From Yersinia bercovieri ATCC 43970 (GTDB taxonomy: Bacteria; Pseudomonadota; Gammaproteobacteria; Enterobacterales; Enterobacteriaceae): 64,000 nucleotides of DNA. The translations under genes and the position numbers were made by a program. Location of the stretch: NCBI RefSeq assembly GCF_013282745.1, contig NZ_CP054044.1, positions 558,001 to 622,000 on the forward strand. Reading direction: 5' to 3'. The notes below the pieces were generated by a model, which had not been told where the DNA came from, made no database searches, and saw only the letters and a program-made list of their open reading frames with translations. Of the stretch, positions 44,000-51,505 are shown one piece after another; positions within the stretch are counted from its first letter, which is position 1; each line of letters opens with the position of its first letter.

Positions 44000-45463
44000 C
44001 TACTGTTCGTTTCCCAAGGTATTTTTAAAAATTTGCCCATCTTTCATGATTAACCGAAATGCTTTCTCTGGCTGGGCAATGAGTTGGATATCATCGAGTG
44101 GATTACCCGCGACCAGGATCAAGTCAGCAAACGCACCATTCTCCACCACGCCCAACTGACCGGGATAGGGATTTCTTGGGCCAGAGAGGGCGCAAAGTTC
44201 AGCATTAACACTGGTCGCCATTTTGAGAATTTCAAGCGGTGAATACCAGCGAGTCAGCTTAGCCAATTGTGCGCCCTGCCGGGTTGCCAGCCGAGCATCA
44301 AACAGCGTATCAGTACCCCATGCCGTCTTGATGTTATATTTTTTCGCCAACCGGTATGCCGTATCTGTACCGGCAACCATTTCGAGTTGCTTGGCACGCG
44401 ACGCCGGACTGGCCATGGGCACCGCATCCTCATCGTCGAGGAAGGGTTGCAGGCTCCACCAGATGCCTTTTTCTGCCATTAACTGGACAGTTTGCTCATC
44501 CACCAACTGGCCGTGCTCAATGCACTTAACCCCGCCTTTGATAGCCATAGTCACCGCTCGGGCAGTGTAGGCGTGGACCGTCACATAAGTACCCCAGTTT
44601 TCAGCGGCCGTGACCGCCGCCTGAATTTCTGGCACTGACCCCTCGGTCACACTGATGGAGTCATACATGGAAGCCACACCACCGCCCGCCATATATTTGA
44701 GTTGCGATGCACCGCGCATCAATTGCTCTCTGGCCCGCAATAACACCTGATCAACACCATCAGCAATGGCGGTCATACCCACGCGCTCGGCATAACTCAG
44801 CGGATCTGACGGCGTATGGGGCAACTCGCCAATCAAGCGAAAATCGCCGTGCCCGCCGGTTTGCGTGATGAATGCCCCCGAAGGGAAAATACGTGGGCCA
44901 GTCGCCACCTGTTCGTCGATTGCCCGTTTCAATCCAAAAACCGGCCCCCCCATATCACGCACGGTGGTGAAACCCCGCATCAATGTGGCATTGGCTTCAG
45001 CAATAGCCAGTGCCTGGATATAGTTAAAGTCGGCCGTCATGGCGGTCATCATCGACGGGCGAGCCATAATTGCGTGCCAGTGCGCATCAATCAGCCCCGG
45101 CATCAATACACCACCACCGCCATCAATCAGCTCCACATCCGGCGACAGCGGTGCATCCGCAGGCTCTACCGCCTTGATCTTGTTACCCTCCACTAATACT
45201 CGTAACCCATCCCGCAATTGGTCCGAAACACCATCAAAAACACGAACATTAATGAAAGCCTTGACGGGCACAGCATTGGCGGCGATATCTCTTTTTTGTC
45301 GTGATGTTTCCGGCACCGCCGCTGTGACAGTCGCCGCAGTAATGGGTGCTGATTGCGCGGCTTTCTGGGAAAATAGTGTATTGATGCGCGCGAATACAGG
45401 GCTATTACAGAGGCAACCTTCGCCATGAGTGTGGGGGAGCTGAATTAATGGCCTGTGAGACAT
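44000..45463 (-). CDS. Metal-dependent amidohydrolase (imidazolonepropionase/prolidase-like)
   Basis: 487 aa, AGGAGAG 5 nt before the ATG. TIM-barrel amidohydrolase with metal ligands HWH in PGLIDAHWHAIM, a carbamylated Lys candidate in ASQLKYMAGGG, His in VTVHAYTA, His in CIEHGQLV and Asp in WGTDTLFD. The C-terminal beta-sandwich lobe (GVVENGAFADLILVAGNPLDD) is typical. The substrate is unknown; relatives cleave Xaa-Pro peptides, cyclic amides or lactams. The first 60 residues are a low-complexity extension. A gap of 64 nt to ytcA on the same strand suggests one operon with the efflux pump, so it may detoxify the same compound. Confidence 0.8.
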   Translation of the reverse strand: MSHRPLIQLPHTHGEGCLCNSPVFARINTLFSQKAAQSAPITAATVTAAVPETSRQKRDIAANAVPVKAFINVRVFDGVSDQLRDGLRVLVEGNKIKAVEPADAPLSPDVELIDGGGGVLMPGLIDAHWHAIMARPSMMTAMTADFNYIQALAIAEANATLMRGFTTVRDMGGPVFGLKRAIDEQVATGPRIFPSGAFITQTGGHGDFRLIGELPHTPSDPLSYAERVGMTAIADGVDQVLLRAREQLMRGASQLKYMAGGGVASMYDSISVTEGSVPEIQAAVTAAENWGTYVTVHAYTARAVTMAIKGGVKCIEHGQLVDEQTVQLMAEKGIWWSLQPFLDDEDAVPMASPASRAKQLEMVAGTDTAYRLAKKYNIKTAWGTDTLFDARLATRQGAQLAKLTRWYSPLEILKMATSVNAELCALSGPRNPYPGQLGVVENGAFADLILVAGNPLDDIQLIAQPEKAFRLIMKDGQIFKNTLGNEQ

Positions 45464-45931
45464 AAATCTCTCCTGTATGAACAGTTCGCCGAATCAATAA
45501 TCAGAGAGGCGCGATCTCAATCATAGAGCAAAGCACTATTATAGTTGCTAAAACCAAATATAAATAAATTAAATTTAGGCGACAGCTGTAGATTGTTGAT
45601 GACAAAAAAATCAGTGATTATCTATAGTTGCGAACCAGCGCACTATAATTAAATAGCATTTGTGGCAGCACTATTAAATCCGTGAAAGCTATTATGTCGT
45701 ATCAGCATAATTAGATTTTTTATAAAAGAAATAGTGATAACAACTGTCAGTCACTTTATTTAGCAGAAGCTCTAGCGGTAAATTTTAGAATGGGTATCAC
45801 GCAACGTGAGTGCTAACTTGAAGGGGGCCGATTAACGGCTAAAACCAGTATTGTCATCAATGGCGGCATGAGATCCAGCAGGTAACTCATTGCAGGAGAT
45901 AATAACTATCCTCTCCCGCACCTGATTTTAT
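45464..45931. other. Intergenic region, no gene seen
   Basis: 468 nt between the amidohydrolase start and the autotransporter remnant. AT-rich, no open frame or structured RNA seen. It must hold the promoter of the amidohydrolase-efflux operon on the minus strand. Confidence 0.45.
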
Positions 45932-46203
45932 TTAGAAGGCATACTTCACGTTTAACCCGCCCGCCACACCTTCGCGCTTCCCGGTGAAACCCGTCAGCTT
46001 AATATCTACCGACAGGTTTTTTTGCTGCGTTGGGGTAAAGCGCAATCCAACCTCTGCAATGCCAGTGCTGCCTTTTACACTTGGTGAGGTGATGTTGTCA
46101 CCGTCAATCGTGCCTTTGGCCTCACCAGCAAACTCATACTCGTAAGCCAGTCCACCAATAACATCCATTTGTGGTGTGGCGCTGTAGGTGGTGGTGATAC
46201 CGG
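45932..46203 (-). pseudogene. 3' stump of an autotransporter beta-barrel gene
   Basis: About 90 codons of the end of an autotransporter translocator: strands TTTYSATPQMDVIGGLAYEYEF, STGIAEVGLRFTPTQQKNLSVDIKLTGFTGKREGVAGGLNVKYAF, ending in the required terminal Phe. The 5' side is cut off at about 46204, where DNA from the CdiA VENN region begins on the opposite strand. The passenger, signal peptide and most of the barrel are gone. Confidence 0.7.
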
Positions 46204-47041
46204 TAACTCCCTGAGTGGAGATCAAGCCCGTGAGTCTGTTAAGCAGGTTACGAGCAACCTGAAAGATCAGGTAAGAGACAAACTGGGTGAAGGCACACTC
46301 TCCGCTATCGTTAACAGTATAATTAATGCGACGGCTGACACAGGTGATGCGATATTAGGCGGAGCAGATTACGGCGCTGATGCAGCGATGGCGCTCACCT
46401 CATGTGCCATGGGAGACAGTTACTGCACTCAGGCATTAAACGATCTGGCGGGTAAAAATCAGGCTGCGGCAGATACGCTGAAAGCCCTGATGAAGAGTGA
46501 AACCTGGTCAGCGGTTGCAGGACAGGTGAAAGAAGCGGCTCAAGGTAACCAGCTTGCTCTTGAAGCAACAGGCGGAATGTTGGCGGGTATGTTCCTGCCG
46601 GGCAAAAAAATACCTGATATTGAGGCTGCTAAGTTACCAAGCGGACCGAGTAGCTCAATAGTTCCTAGTGGGGGATTAGCTGCTCATGAAGCGGCAGGTG
46701 GACACCTAATCGATAGGCATGTTGGAAAAACAGAAGCGGAGCTATTAAATAGAGTGTCAACGGGTAATGTTAAATCAGCGTCCTCATTCACAGATAGGGC
46801 TACTGCTGAAGCAGTCACAAGCAAGGCAATTGATAGCAATCAGGCTAAAATCGATAGTTATCTTTCTGGTAGCCAGAAAGGATATTTAGAGATTGATTAT
46901 CAATCCAATGTACCGATTGGTATTAGTGTCTCTCGTGGTTCTACAAATGTCTCTTCAGTGACGAATGCTAGAATTATCATTGCGAGAGATCCTTCAATGC
47001 CAACAGGGTATAAAATTATTACTGGATATCCAACGCCATGA
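46204..47041 (+). CDS. Orphan CdiA-CT: RNase A-like toxin (copy 1, 5'-truncated)
   Basis: The segment starts exactly at the end of a VENN motif (NSLSGDQARESVKQ) and has no start codon of its own; the frame only extends upstream by chance into the barrel stump. Residues about 1-150 are the cytoplasm-entry part also found in the main CdiA. The toxin domain (GGHLIDRHVGKTEAELLNRV ... GYKIITGYPTP) matches bacterial RNase A-like CdiA toxins. Counting V of VENN as 1 gives H175, R186, T276, Y278, the active-site residues I remember for the Y. kristensenii toxin. It overlaps its immunity gene by 4 nt. Without a promoter it is probably silent unless recombined into cdiA. Confidence 0.85.
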
Positions 47042-47334
47042 TTATTAACGAAAAATATCCTTCTTTGTCATATCTACTAAGGTGTTACTTTAACCAGGAT
47101 TTTGAGGTGCTGTTTGGTAATGCAGATGAAACATTGGCAGCTTATAAAGCTACTGAGACTGCGGAAGAGCGGTTGCAGATGAAGGCTGAAATAGATTATC
47201 TGCTGGCACTTTCTCTGCCAGATGATGAATTACAGGACATCCTGCTTAACAAAATTGATTGTAGTTATTATTACCCTAATGAATGGTCTTCATCCGAGGA
47301 ATGGTTGAAGCATATATATAAACAAATGAACTGA
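47038..47334 (+). CDS. cdiI: CdiI immunity protein to the RNase A-like toxin (copy 1)
   Basis: 98 aa, acidic, helical (LSYLLRCYFNQDFEVLFGNADETLAAYK, EERLQMKAEIDYLLALSLPDDELQDIL). ATG overlaps the toxin stop (ATGA). It matches the immunity protein of the Y. kristensenii CdiA-CT family by context and pattern, and should bind and block the nuclease active site. A perfect terminator follows 0-2 nt after the stop. Confidence 0.85.
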   Translation: MIINEKYPSLSYLLRCYFNQDFEVLFGNADETLAAYKATETAEERLQMKAEIDYLLALSLPDDELQDILLNKIDCSYYYPNEWSSSEEWLKHIYKQMN

Positions 47335-47363
47335 AAGATCCCGGCCAGTTGGCCGGGATCTTT
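47334..47363. terminator. Perfect bidirectional terminator after cdiI (copy 1)
   Basis: AAAGATCCCGGCC (47334-47346), AGTT, GGCCGGGATCTTT (47351-47363). It separates cdiI from the convergent SymE-like remnant. The second copy is at 49759-49788 in the inverted repeat. Confidence 0.85.
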
Positions 47364-47367
47364 GCTT

Positions 47368-47712
47368 CTAAACCCTAAAAACTTCCCCTTCACGCCGCTG
47401 CAATCGGAGCACATCGGGCGCGGCGGTCACTTCCAGTTGTTCCGCGTCGGTAATGCCAGACTCAGTAAGCCAGTCGCCAGCAATCACCAACTCGCCGTTC
47501 TCCCGTACCCAATCTGCCCCTAAATCTTGGCGGTCTTGGCTGGCCTCGCACAGCACTTCCTAGGTGGCTTCGTCGGTGACGACAGTGATCCAGAGCATGT
47601 GATGCTGGCGTGTCAGTTGCAACGGGGTGCCAGTGGTAAATCCCAATGCGGCCAACGTGCCGCCTGTCAGTGTCAGTTCAGGGATCGGTTCGGGGGTAAA
47701 GGTGATGTTCAT
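47368..47712 (-). pseudogene. SymE-like gene with internal stop
   Basis: Read from ATG 47712, the frame has 50 codons (ELTLTGGTLAALGFTTGTPLQL, close to the SymE signature GQWLEAAGFTTGTPV), then TAG, then 64 codons with a second similar unit (ELVIAGDWLTESGITDAEQL) and a stop at 47368. SymE proteins have an AbrB/MazE-like fold and act as RNA-targeting toxins or nucleic-acid binders. The upstream promoter is replaced by a plus-strand cdiA fragment. It is the most complete of five related pieces in the locus. Confidence 0.6.
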
Positions 47713-47714
47713 GC

Positions 47715-47911
47715 GGCACTGCGCGGAAAAGCAAGAGCGAATCTCACCTGTTCGAGCAGAAAAAATCGGGCCTGATGAGCACCGGCGGCATTGGTGTTAC
47801 GGTGGGCAGTAACCGTCAAAAAACCACCGATCAGGCGCAAACCCTGACGAATGTTGGCAGCACGGTGGGCAGTCTGGGGGGCAATGTCACTCTTGAGGCC
47901 GGCGATCAGTT
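47715..47911 (+). pseudogene. cdiA fragment in inverted orientation
   Basis: Encodes about 65 codons equivalent to the CdiA FHA-2 stretch KKSGLMSTGGIGVTVGSNRQ, with several differences from the main gene (for example HLFEQKKS for HLYEKKKS). It is on the plus strand, opposite to the main cdiA, and ends at about 47911, where a minus-strand fragment starts. Confidence 0.75.
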
Positions 47912-47918
47912 GAGCCAC

Positions 47919-48282
47919 GCTGACGCCGCCGCTGATACTGCTCTGTTTCGAGTCATAATTATCACTGTCCTGCAGGCTTTGCAGCAGCAGGTCGCGGCCG
48001 GCATCCACCTTGACGGTTTCCCCGCTCGCCTGCGCGCCAATCAGCGCCGTATCACGACCACTGTGCAGTGACAGCGTGCCGCCACTGTCGAGTTGAGTTT
48101 CACTCCAGAAGGTGCCGTCGCCGTGCTCTTTTCCCTGCCCCTTGTTGGCGTTGGCAAAGATGCTCAGGCCACCGCCGGAGCTGCCGAACCCCAGACTGAC
48201 GCCAATGTTGCCGCCGCTGCTGCTGTTGCTGCCGTCGGTTTTTTGGGGATTGGCGGCACCCAGTAGTAGCAAGTCACGGGCG
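47919..48282 (-). pseudogene. cdiA FHA-2 fragment
   Basis: Minus-strand piece covering LLLLGAANPQKTDGSN to DSKQSSISGGVSVA of CdiA, about 120 codons, then crossing into antisense of the plus-strand fragment. It carries several substitutions compared with the other copies (ANPQ for ANTQ, LHSGR for LSSGR, VDAGR for VDVGR), so it has decayed or comes from another allele. Confidence 0.75.
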
Positions 48283-48356
48283 GCTACTCGGTGGTACGGG
48301 AGAACGGCGAGTTGATTATTGGTGGGGATAGGCTCACCGAGTCCGGTATCGACGTT
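48283..48356 (+). pseudogene. SymE-like fragment C
   Basis: Encodes VRENGELIIGGDRLTESGI in the plus frame, joined upstream to cdiA in the same way as fragment D at 53744. It then enters a 14-16 nt cdiA piece (CGGCTCAGGTCATCGA) and the end of an immunity gene. Only about 25 codons of the SymE-like unit remain. Confidence 0.55.
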
Positions 48357-48378
48357 ACGGCTCAGGTCATCGATATTT

Positions 48379-48837
48379 TTACTTCTTATCAGTAAGGACG
48401 GCTATACTTTCATAAAAATCCAATATATCAATAAAGTATTGCCATGAGTCATTACTAGTGAACATGGATATTTCATGCTTACAGCCTAATTTCCCAATAT
48501 AAATTTCAGGGAAATCAGTTCCTCGTGCCGCAAATCGAAGACAATGGCTTGCTCGATAGTCAAACATTGCATCAGCTATAATATCATTTTCTATTTCTTC
48601 ACTTTCGTAGAAGTGCCAAATTTTATAAGCCAAGGAGCCACTATCTGTGGTATCTATCGGTAATTCTGATGTTTTAATTTCGTATTCATTATCATATATC
48701 CATTCAATAAATACGGATAAATTGATATTTCCACAGAAAACTGATGTCGACTTAGTCTCATTTTTTATTGATATATCAACTAATTGATATTCATCCTGCA
48801 ATGAACCTTTAAGTAAACTGACTCTTAATCTATTCAT
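48379..48837 (-). CDS. Orphan CDI immunity protein, toxin lost
   Basis: 152 aa, acidic, AT-rich compared with the cdiA DNA around it, no signal peptide (LQDEYQLVDISIKNETKSTS, SVFIEWIYDNEYEIKTSELP, WQYFIDILDFYESIAVLTDK). I do not recognise a named family. Its ATG shares a base with the stop (TAATG) of the upstream cdiA piece, and the last 13 codons of that piece (ISKAEYSKLIKGK) do not belong to the cdiA body and look like the tail of a lost toxin. Position and coupling make an immunity role likely. Confidence 0.6.
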   Translation of the reverse strand: MNRLRVSLLKGSLQDEYQLVDISIKNETKSTSVFCGNINLSVFIEWIYDNEYEIKTSELPIDTTDSGSLAYKIWHFYESEEIENDIIADAMFDYRASHCLRFAARGTDFPEIYIGKLGCKHEISMFTSNDSWQYFIDILDFYESIAVLTDKK

Positions 48838-49747
48838 TATTTTCCCTTGATCAATTTGCTATATTCAGCCTTACTAATATCGCCGATGGTGATGTTGCCC
48901 TCAGATACCGCCGCCTGAGTCGTGCCCTCGGCATGCCCGCTCCCGCCCAGTCCTGACAGCGCTACACTGCCCAGATTGCTCAGCAGGTCAGACCCCACCG
49001 GGCCACCGCTGCTCAGGCTGCCGCCCTGATGCTCAGCCTTGAAATCGGCTTTATTTTCAATATTACTGAAGCCCAATGTGCCGGTGTCGAGGCTGTTTTT
49101 ACTCTTGTCTGCGGTGCTGGCAATCACCGCGCCATCAAGTTGCGTGTGCTCGCCGACAGTAATATCAAAACCACCAGAGCCTGCAAAAATACCGGTCTGC
49201 TCCTGTACCGAGTCATAATTGCTGTGCAGTTTGTCACGACTCATGCTCAGGTTGGCCGAGCCGCCACTGCCCACCACCGCGGCACTGACGCCGCCGCTGA
49301 TACTGCTCTGTTTCGAGTCATAATTATCACTGTCCTGCTGGCTTTGCAGCAGCAGGTCGCGGCCGACATCCACCTTGACGGTTTCACCGCTCGCCTGCGC
49401 GCCTATCAGCGAAGTATCACGCCCGCTGCTGAGCGACAGTGTGCCGCCTGTGTCAATCTGCGTTTCACTCCAGAAGGTGCCGTCGCCGTGCTCTTTTCCC
49501 TGCCCCTTGTTGGCGTTGGCAAAGATGCTCAGGCCACCGCCGGAGCTGCCGAACCCCAGACTGACGCCAATGTTGCCGCCGCTGCTGCTGTTGCTGCCGT
49601 CGGTTTTTTGGGTATTGGCGGCACCCAGTAGCAGTAAATCGCGTGCGGCATCCAGGGTGGTATCGCCGCCAGCTTTAAGCTGGCTGCCCGCAATCAGGAT
49701 ATCGCCGCTGCTCGCCGCGCCGCCCTGTCCGGTCGCATTGATGGTCA
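48837..49747 (-). pseudogene. cdiA fragment fused to a toxin tail
   Basis: About 290 codons of FHA-2 from LTINATGQGGAASSGDILIAG to TTQAAVSEGNITIGD, then a switch to ISKAEYSKLIKGK and stop. The pretoxin region, VENN motif and nearly all of the toxin are missing. The switch occurs at a short match (ATCACCATC.G.GATA) to the normal cdiA sequence. The frame at the 5' side continues only a few codons into the repeat terminator region (ATG 49760), so there is no genuine start. Confidence 0.75.
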
Positions 49748-49787
49748 GGTTTAGAAGCAAAGATCCCGGCCAACTGGCCGGGATCTT

Positions 49788-50084
49788 TCAGTTCATTTGT
49801 TTATATATATGTTTCAACCACTCCTCAGATGAAGACCATTCATTAGGGTAATAATAACTACAATCAATTTTGTTAAGCAGGATGTCCTGTAATTCATCAT
49901 CTGGCAGAGAAAGTGCCAGCAGATAATCTATTTCAGCCTTCATCTGCAACCGCTCTTCCGCAGTCTCAGTAGCTTTATAAGCTGCCAATGTTTCATCTGC
50001 ATTACCAAACAGCACCTCAAAATCCTGGTTAAAGTAACACCTTAGTAGATATGACAAAGAAGGATATTTTTCGTTAATAATCAT
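49788..50084 (-). CDS. cdiI: CdiI immunity protein to the RNase A-like toxin (copy 2)
   Basis: 98 aa, identical in sequence to the product at 47038-47334. It overlaps the toxin stop in the same ATGA manner and is followed by the same perfect terminator (49759-49788). Two immunity copies could give higher dosage or simply reflect recent duplication. Confidence 0.85.
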   Translation of the reverse strand: MIINEKYPSLSYLLRCYFNQDFEVLFGNADETLAAYKATETAEERLQMKAEIDYLLALSLPDDELQDILLNKIDCSYYYPNEWSSSEEWLKHIYKQMN

Positions 50085-50701
50085 GGCGTTGGATATCCAG
50101 TAATAATTTTATACCCTGTTGGCATTGAAGGATCTCTCGCAATGATAATTCTAGCATTCGTCACTGAAGAGACATTTGTAGAACCACGAGAGACACTAAT
50201 ACCAATCGGTACATTGGATTGATAATCAATCTCTAAATATCCTTTCTGGCTACCAGAAAGATAACTATCGATTTTAGCCTGATTGCTATCAATTGCCTTG
50301 CTTGTGACTGCTTCAGCAGCAGCCCTATCTGTGAATGAGGACGCTGATTTAACATTACCCGTTGACACTCTATTTAATAGCTCCGCTTCTGTTTTTCCAA
50401 CATGCCTATCGATTAGGTGTCCACCTGCCGCTTCATGAGCAGCTAATCCCCCACTAGGAACTATTGAGCTACTCGGTCCGCTTGGTAACTTAGCAGCCTC
50501 AATATCAGGTATTTTTTTGCCCGGCAGGAACATACCCGCCAACATTCCACCTGTTGCTTCAAGAACAAGCTGGTTACCTTGAGCCGCTTCTTTCACCTGT
50601 CCTGCAACCGCTGACCAGGTTTCACTCTTCATCAGGGCTTTCAGCGTATCTGCCGCAGCCTGATTTTTACCCGCCAGATCGTTTAATGCCTGAGTGCAGT
50701 A
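50081..50701 (-). CDS. Orphan CdiA-CT: RNase A-like toxin (copy 2, further truncated)
   Basis: Carries YCTQALNDLAGKNQAAADTL through the complete RNase A-like domain, with the same active-site residues as copy 1. VENN and the first about 70 residues of the CT are missing. The open frame extends to 50770 only through out-of-frame cdiA DNA (MKRAMADCLRC), so the true N-terminus is absent. The nuclease domain is intact. Confidence 0.75.
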   Translation of the reverse strand, partial: YCTQALNDLAGKNQAAADTLKALMKSETWSAVAGQVKEAAQGNQLVLEATGGMLAGMFLPGKKIPDIEAAKLPSGPSSSIVPSGGLAAHEAAGGHLIDRHVGKTEAELLNRVSTGNVKSASSFTDRAAAEAVTSKAIDSNQAKIDSYLSGSQKGYLEIDYQSNVPIGISVSRGSTNVSSVTNARIIIARDPSMPTGYKIITGYPTP

Positions 50702-50935
50702 CCGCCTGCGCACCACTGAGTGCCGCTTTAACACCTTGCAGCGCAGACAGTCGGCCATTGCTCTCTTCACTGGCCTCTTTGGCGGTGGTGACCGCGGTAT
50801 TCATCGCGCTGCCGACTGCACCGGACAGTGCCAGTGTCAGGCCGCTACTTTTTTGCTCGACACTATGGGTCTGGCTGCTTTGATTTTCCGCCGCCAGAAT
50901 AGTGACGTTTTTACCGGCGATCATGCTGGCATTGC
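50702..50935 (-). pseudogene. Fragment of a divergent cdiA allele
   Basis: About 78 codons (ASMIAGKNVTILAAENQSSQ, SSGLTLALSGAVGSAMNTAV, NGRLSALQGVKAALSGAQAV) equivalent to EVIAGKDIALKGADVAIIAAENSL ... LAALQGTKAALSGVQAV of the main gene, but clearly diverged. The other fragments are near-identical to each other, so this one came from a different CdiA. Confidence 0.7.
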
Positions 50936-50937
50936 CC

Positions 50938-51048
50938 AATACCTGACCGAATCCGGAATCACCGATGCGGGACAACTGGACGTCACCGCCGCTCCCGATG
51001 TGATCAGGTTGCAGCGGCGAGAGTTGGAGTTTTTAGGACTTAGATACA
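50938..51048 (+). pseudogene. SymE-like fragment B
   Basis: Encodes YLTESGITDAGQLDVTAAPD then VIRLQRRELEF in the plus frame. Compared with the other copies, one base is missing near the end (GGAGTTTTTAGG against GGAAGTTTTTAGG), so the usual stop is out of frame. A hairpin follows. Confidence 0.6.
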
Positions 51049-51074
51049 GTAACCCCGGCAAAAGCCGGGGTTAC
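51049..51074. terminator. Perfect 11-bp hairpin between SymE fragment B and the SUKH gene
   Basis: GTAACCCCGGC (51049-51059), AAAA, GCCGGGGTTAC (51064-51074). It is symmetrical, so it can serve the minus-strand immunity gene and the plus-strand fragment. Confidence 0.75.
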
Positions 51075-51077
51075 TGC

Positions 51078-51497
51078 TTAGTTACTTTCTATCCAGACTT
51101 GTTTAATCCAGCTTGCCAAATCCGGCCATTTCTCATCACTATAGCCATCTGTCGTCCAGTATCTAATTTGGCCGTCAGGAACAAGGCAATAATAACTACC
51201 GTTATCTTCACAGATAGGTAACCAACCTTCTGGTAGCCCCTGCTCTTTCGCATCACGTAGCGCCTGAGCAAGCTCACCGTAGTAATTCCCATCTTTAGTA
51301 ACCGATAATAGCTCAACTGTTCCATAGAAGACGTTGCTGACCTCTTTTAGAGCTTTTTTATAGTCTTCTGGAAAAGTAAAACCAATATTTTTTTCATAGC
51401 TCGCTATTAATGCGTCGTCAGGTAGTTCTATATTAAGAATTTCACCACCTGACAAAATCTTTAACTCATTAATTACTTTGTCGATATCACTATTCAT
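51078..51497 (-). CDS. SMI1/KNR4 (SUKH) family immunity protein
   Basis: 139 aa with the SUKH pattern: LPDDALIASYEKNIGFTFPEDYKKALKEVSNVFYG at the N-terminus, GWLPICEDNGSYYCLVPDGQ in the middle and PDLASWIKQVW at the end. SUKH proteins neutralise many contact-dependent toxins, often nucleases. It starts 8 nt after the stop of the LHH nuclease gene, with TAGGAG overlapping that stop. Confidence 0.85.
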   Translation of the reverse strand: MNSDIDKVINELKILSGGEILNIELPDDALIASYEKNIGFTFPEDYKKALKEVSNVFYGTVELLSVTKDGNYYGELAQALRDAKEQGLPEGWLPICEDNGSYYCLVPDGQIRYWTTDGYSDEKWPDLASWIKQVWIESN

Positions 51498-51505
51498 ATG
51501 TTCTC

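Larger units (their letters stand above)
46421..47374 (+). repeat. 954-bp inverted repeat, left copy
   Basis: From TACTGCACTCAGG through the toxin domain, the immunity gene and its terminator to TTCTAAACC. The reverse complement lies at 49748-50701 with the same length and only two substitutions seen by eye (Thr/Ala in RATAEAVTS and Ala/Val in NQLALEATG). Confidence 0.9.
49748..50701 (-). repeat. 954-bp inverted repeat, right copy
   Basis: Reverse complement of 46421-47374. Its left end joins cdiA FHA-2 DNA and its right end joins a different cdiA allele, so the flanks of the two copies differ on both sides. Confidence 0.9.

Noticed and set aside
49029-49851. Long plus-strand frames opposite cdiA fragments (also around 53,100-53,780, 55,590-56,890 and 58,350-60,740)
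   Set aside because: They recur wherever cdiA repeats occur and are the antisense of conserved CdiA sequence, so they are shadows.
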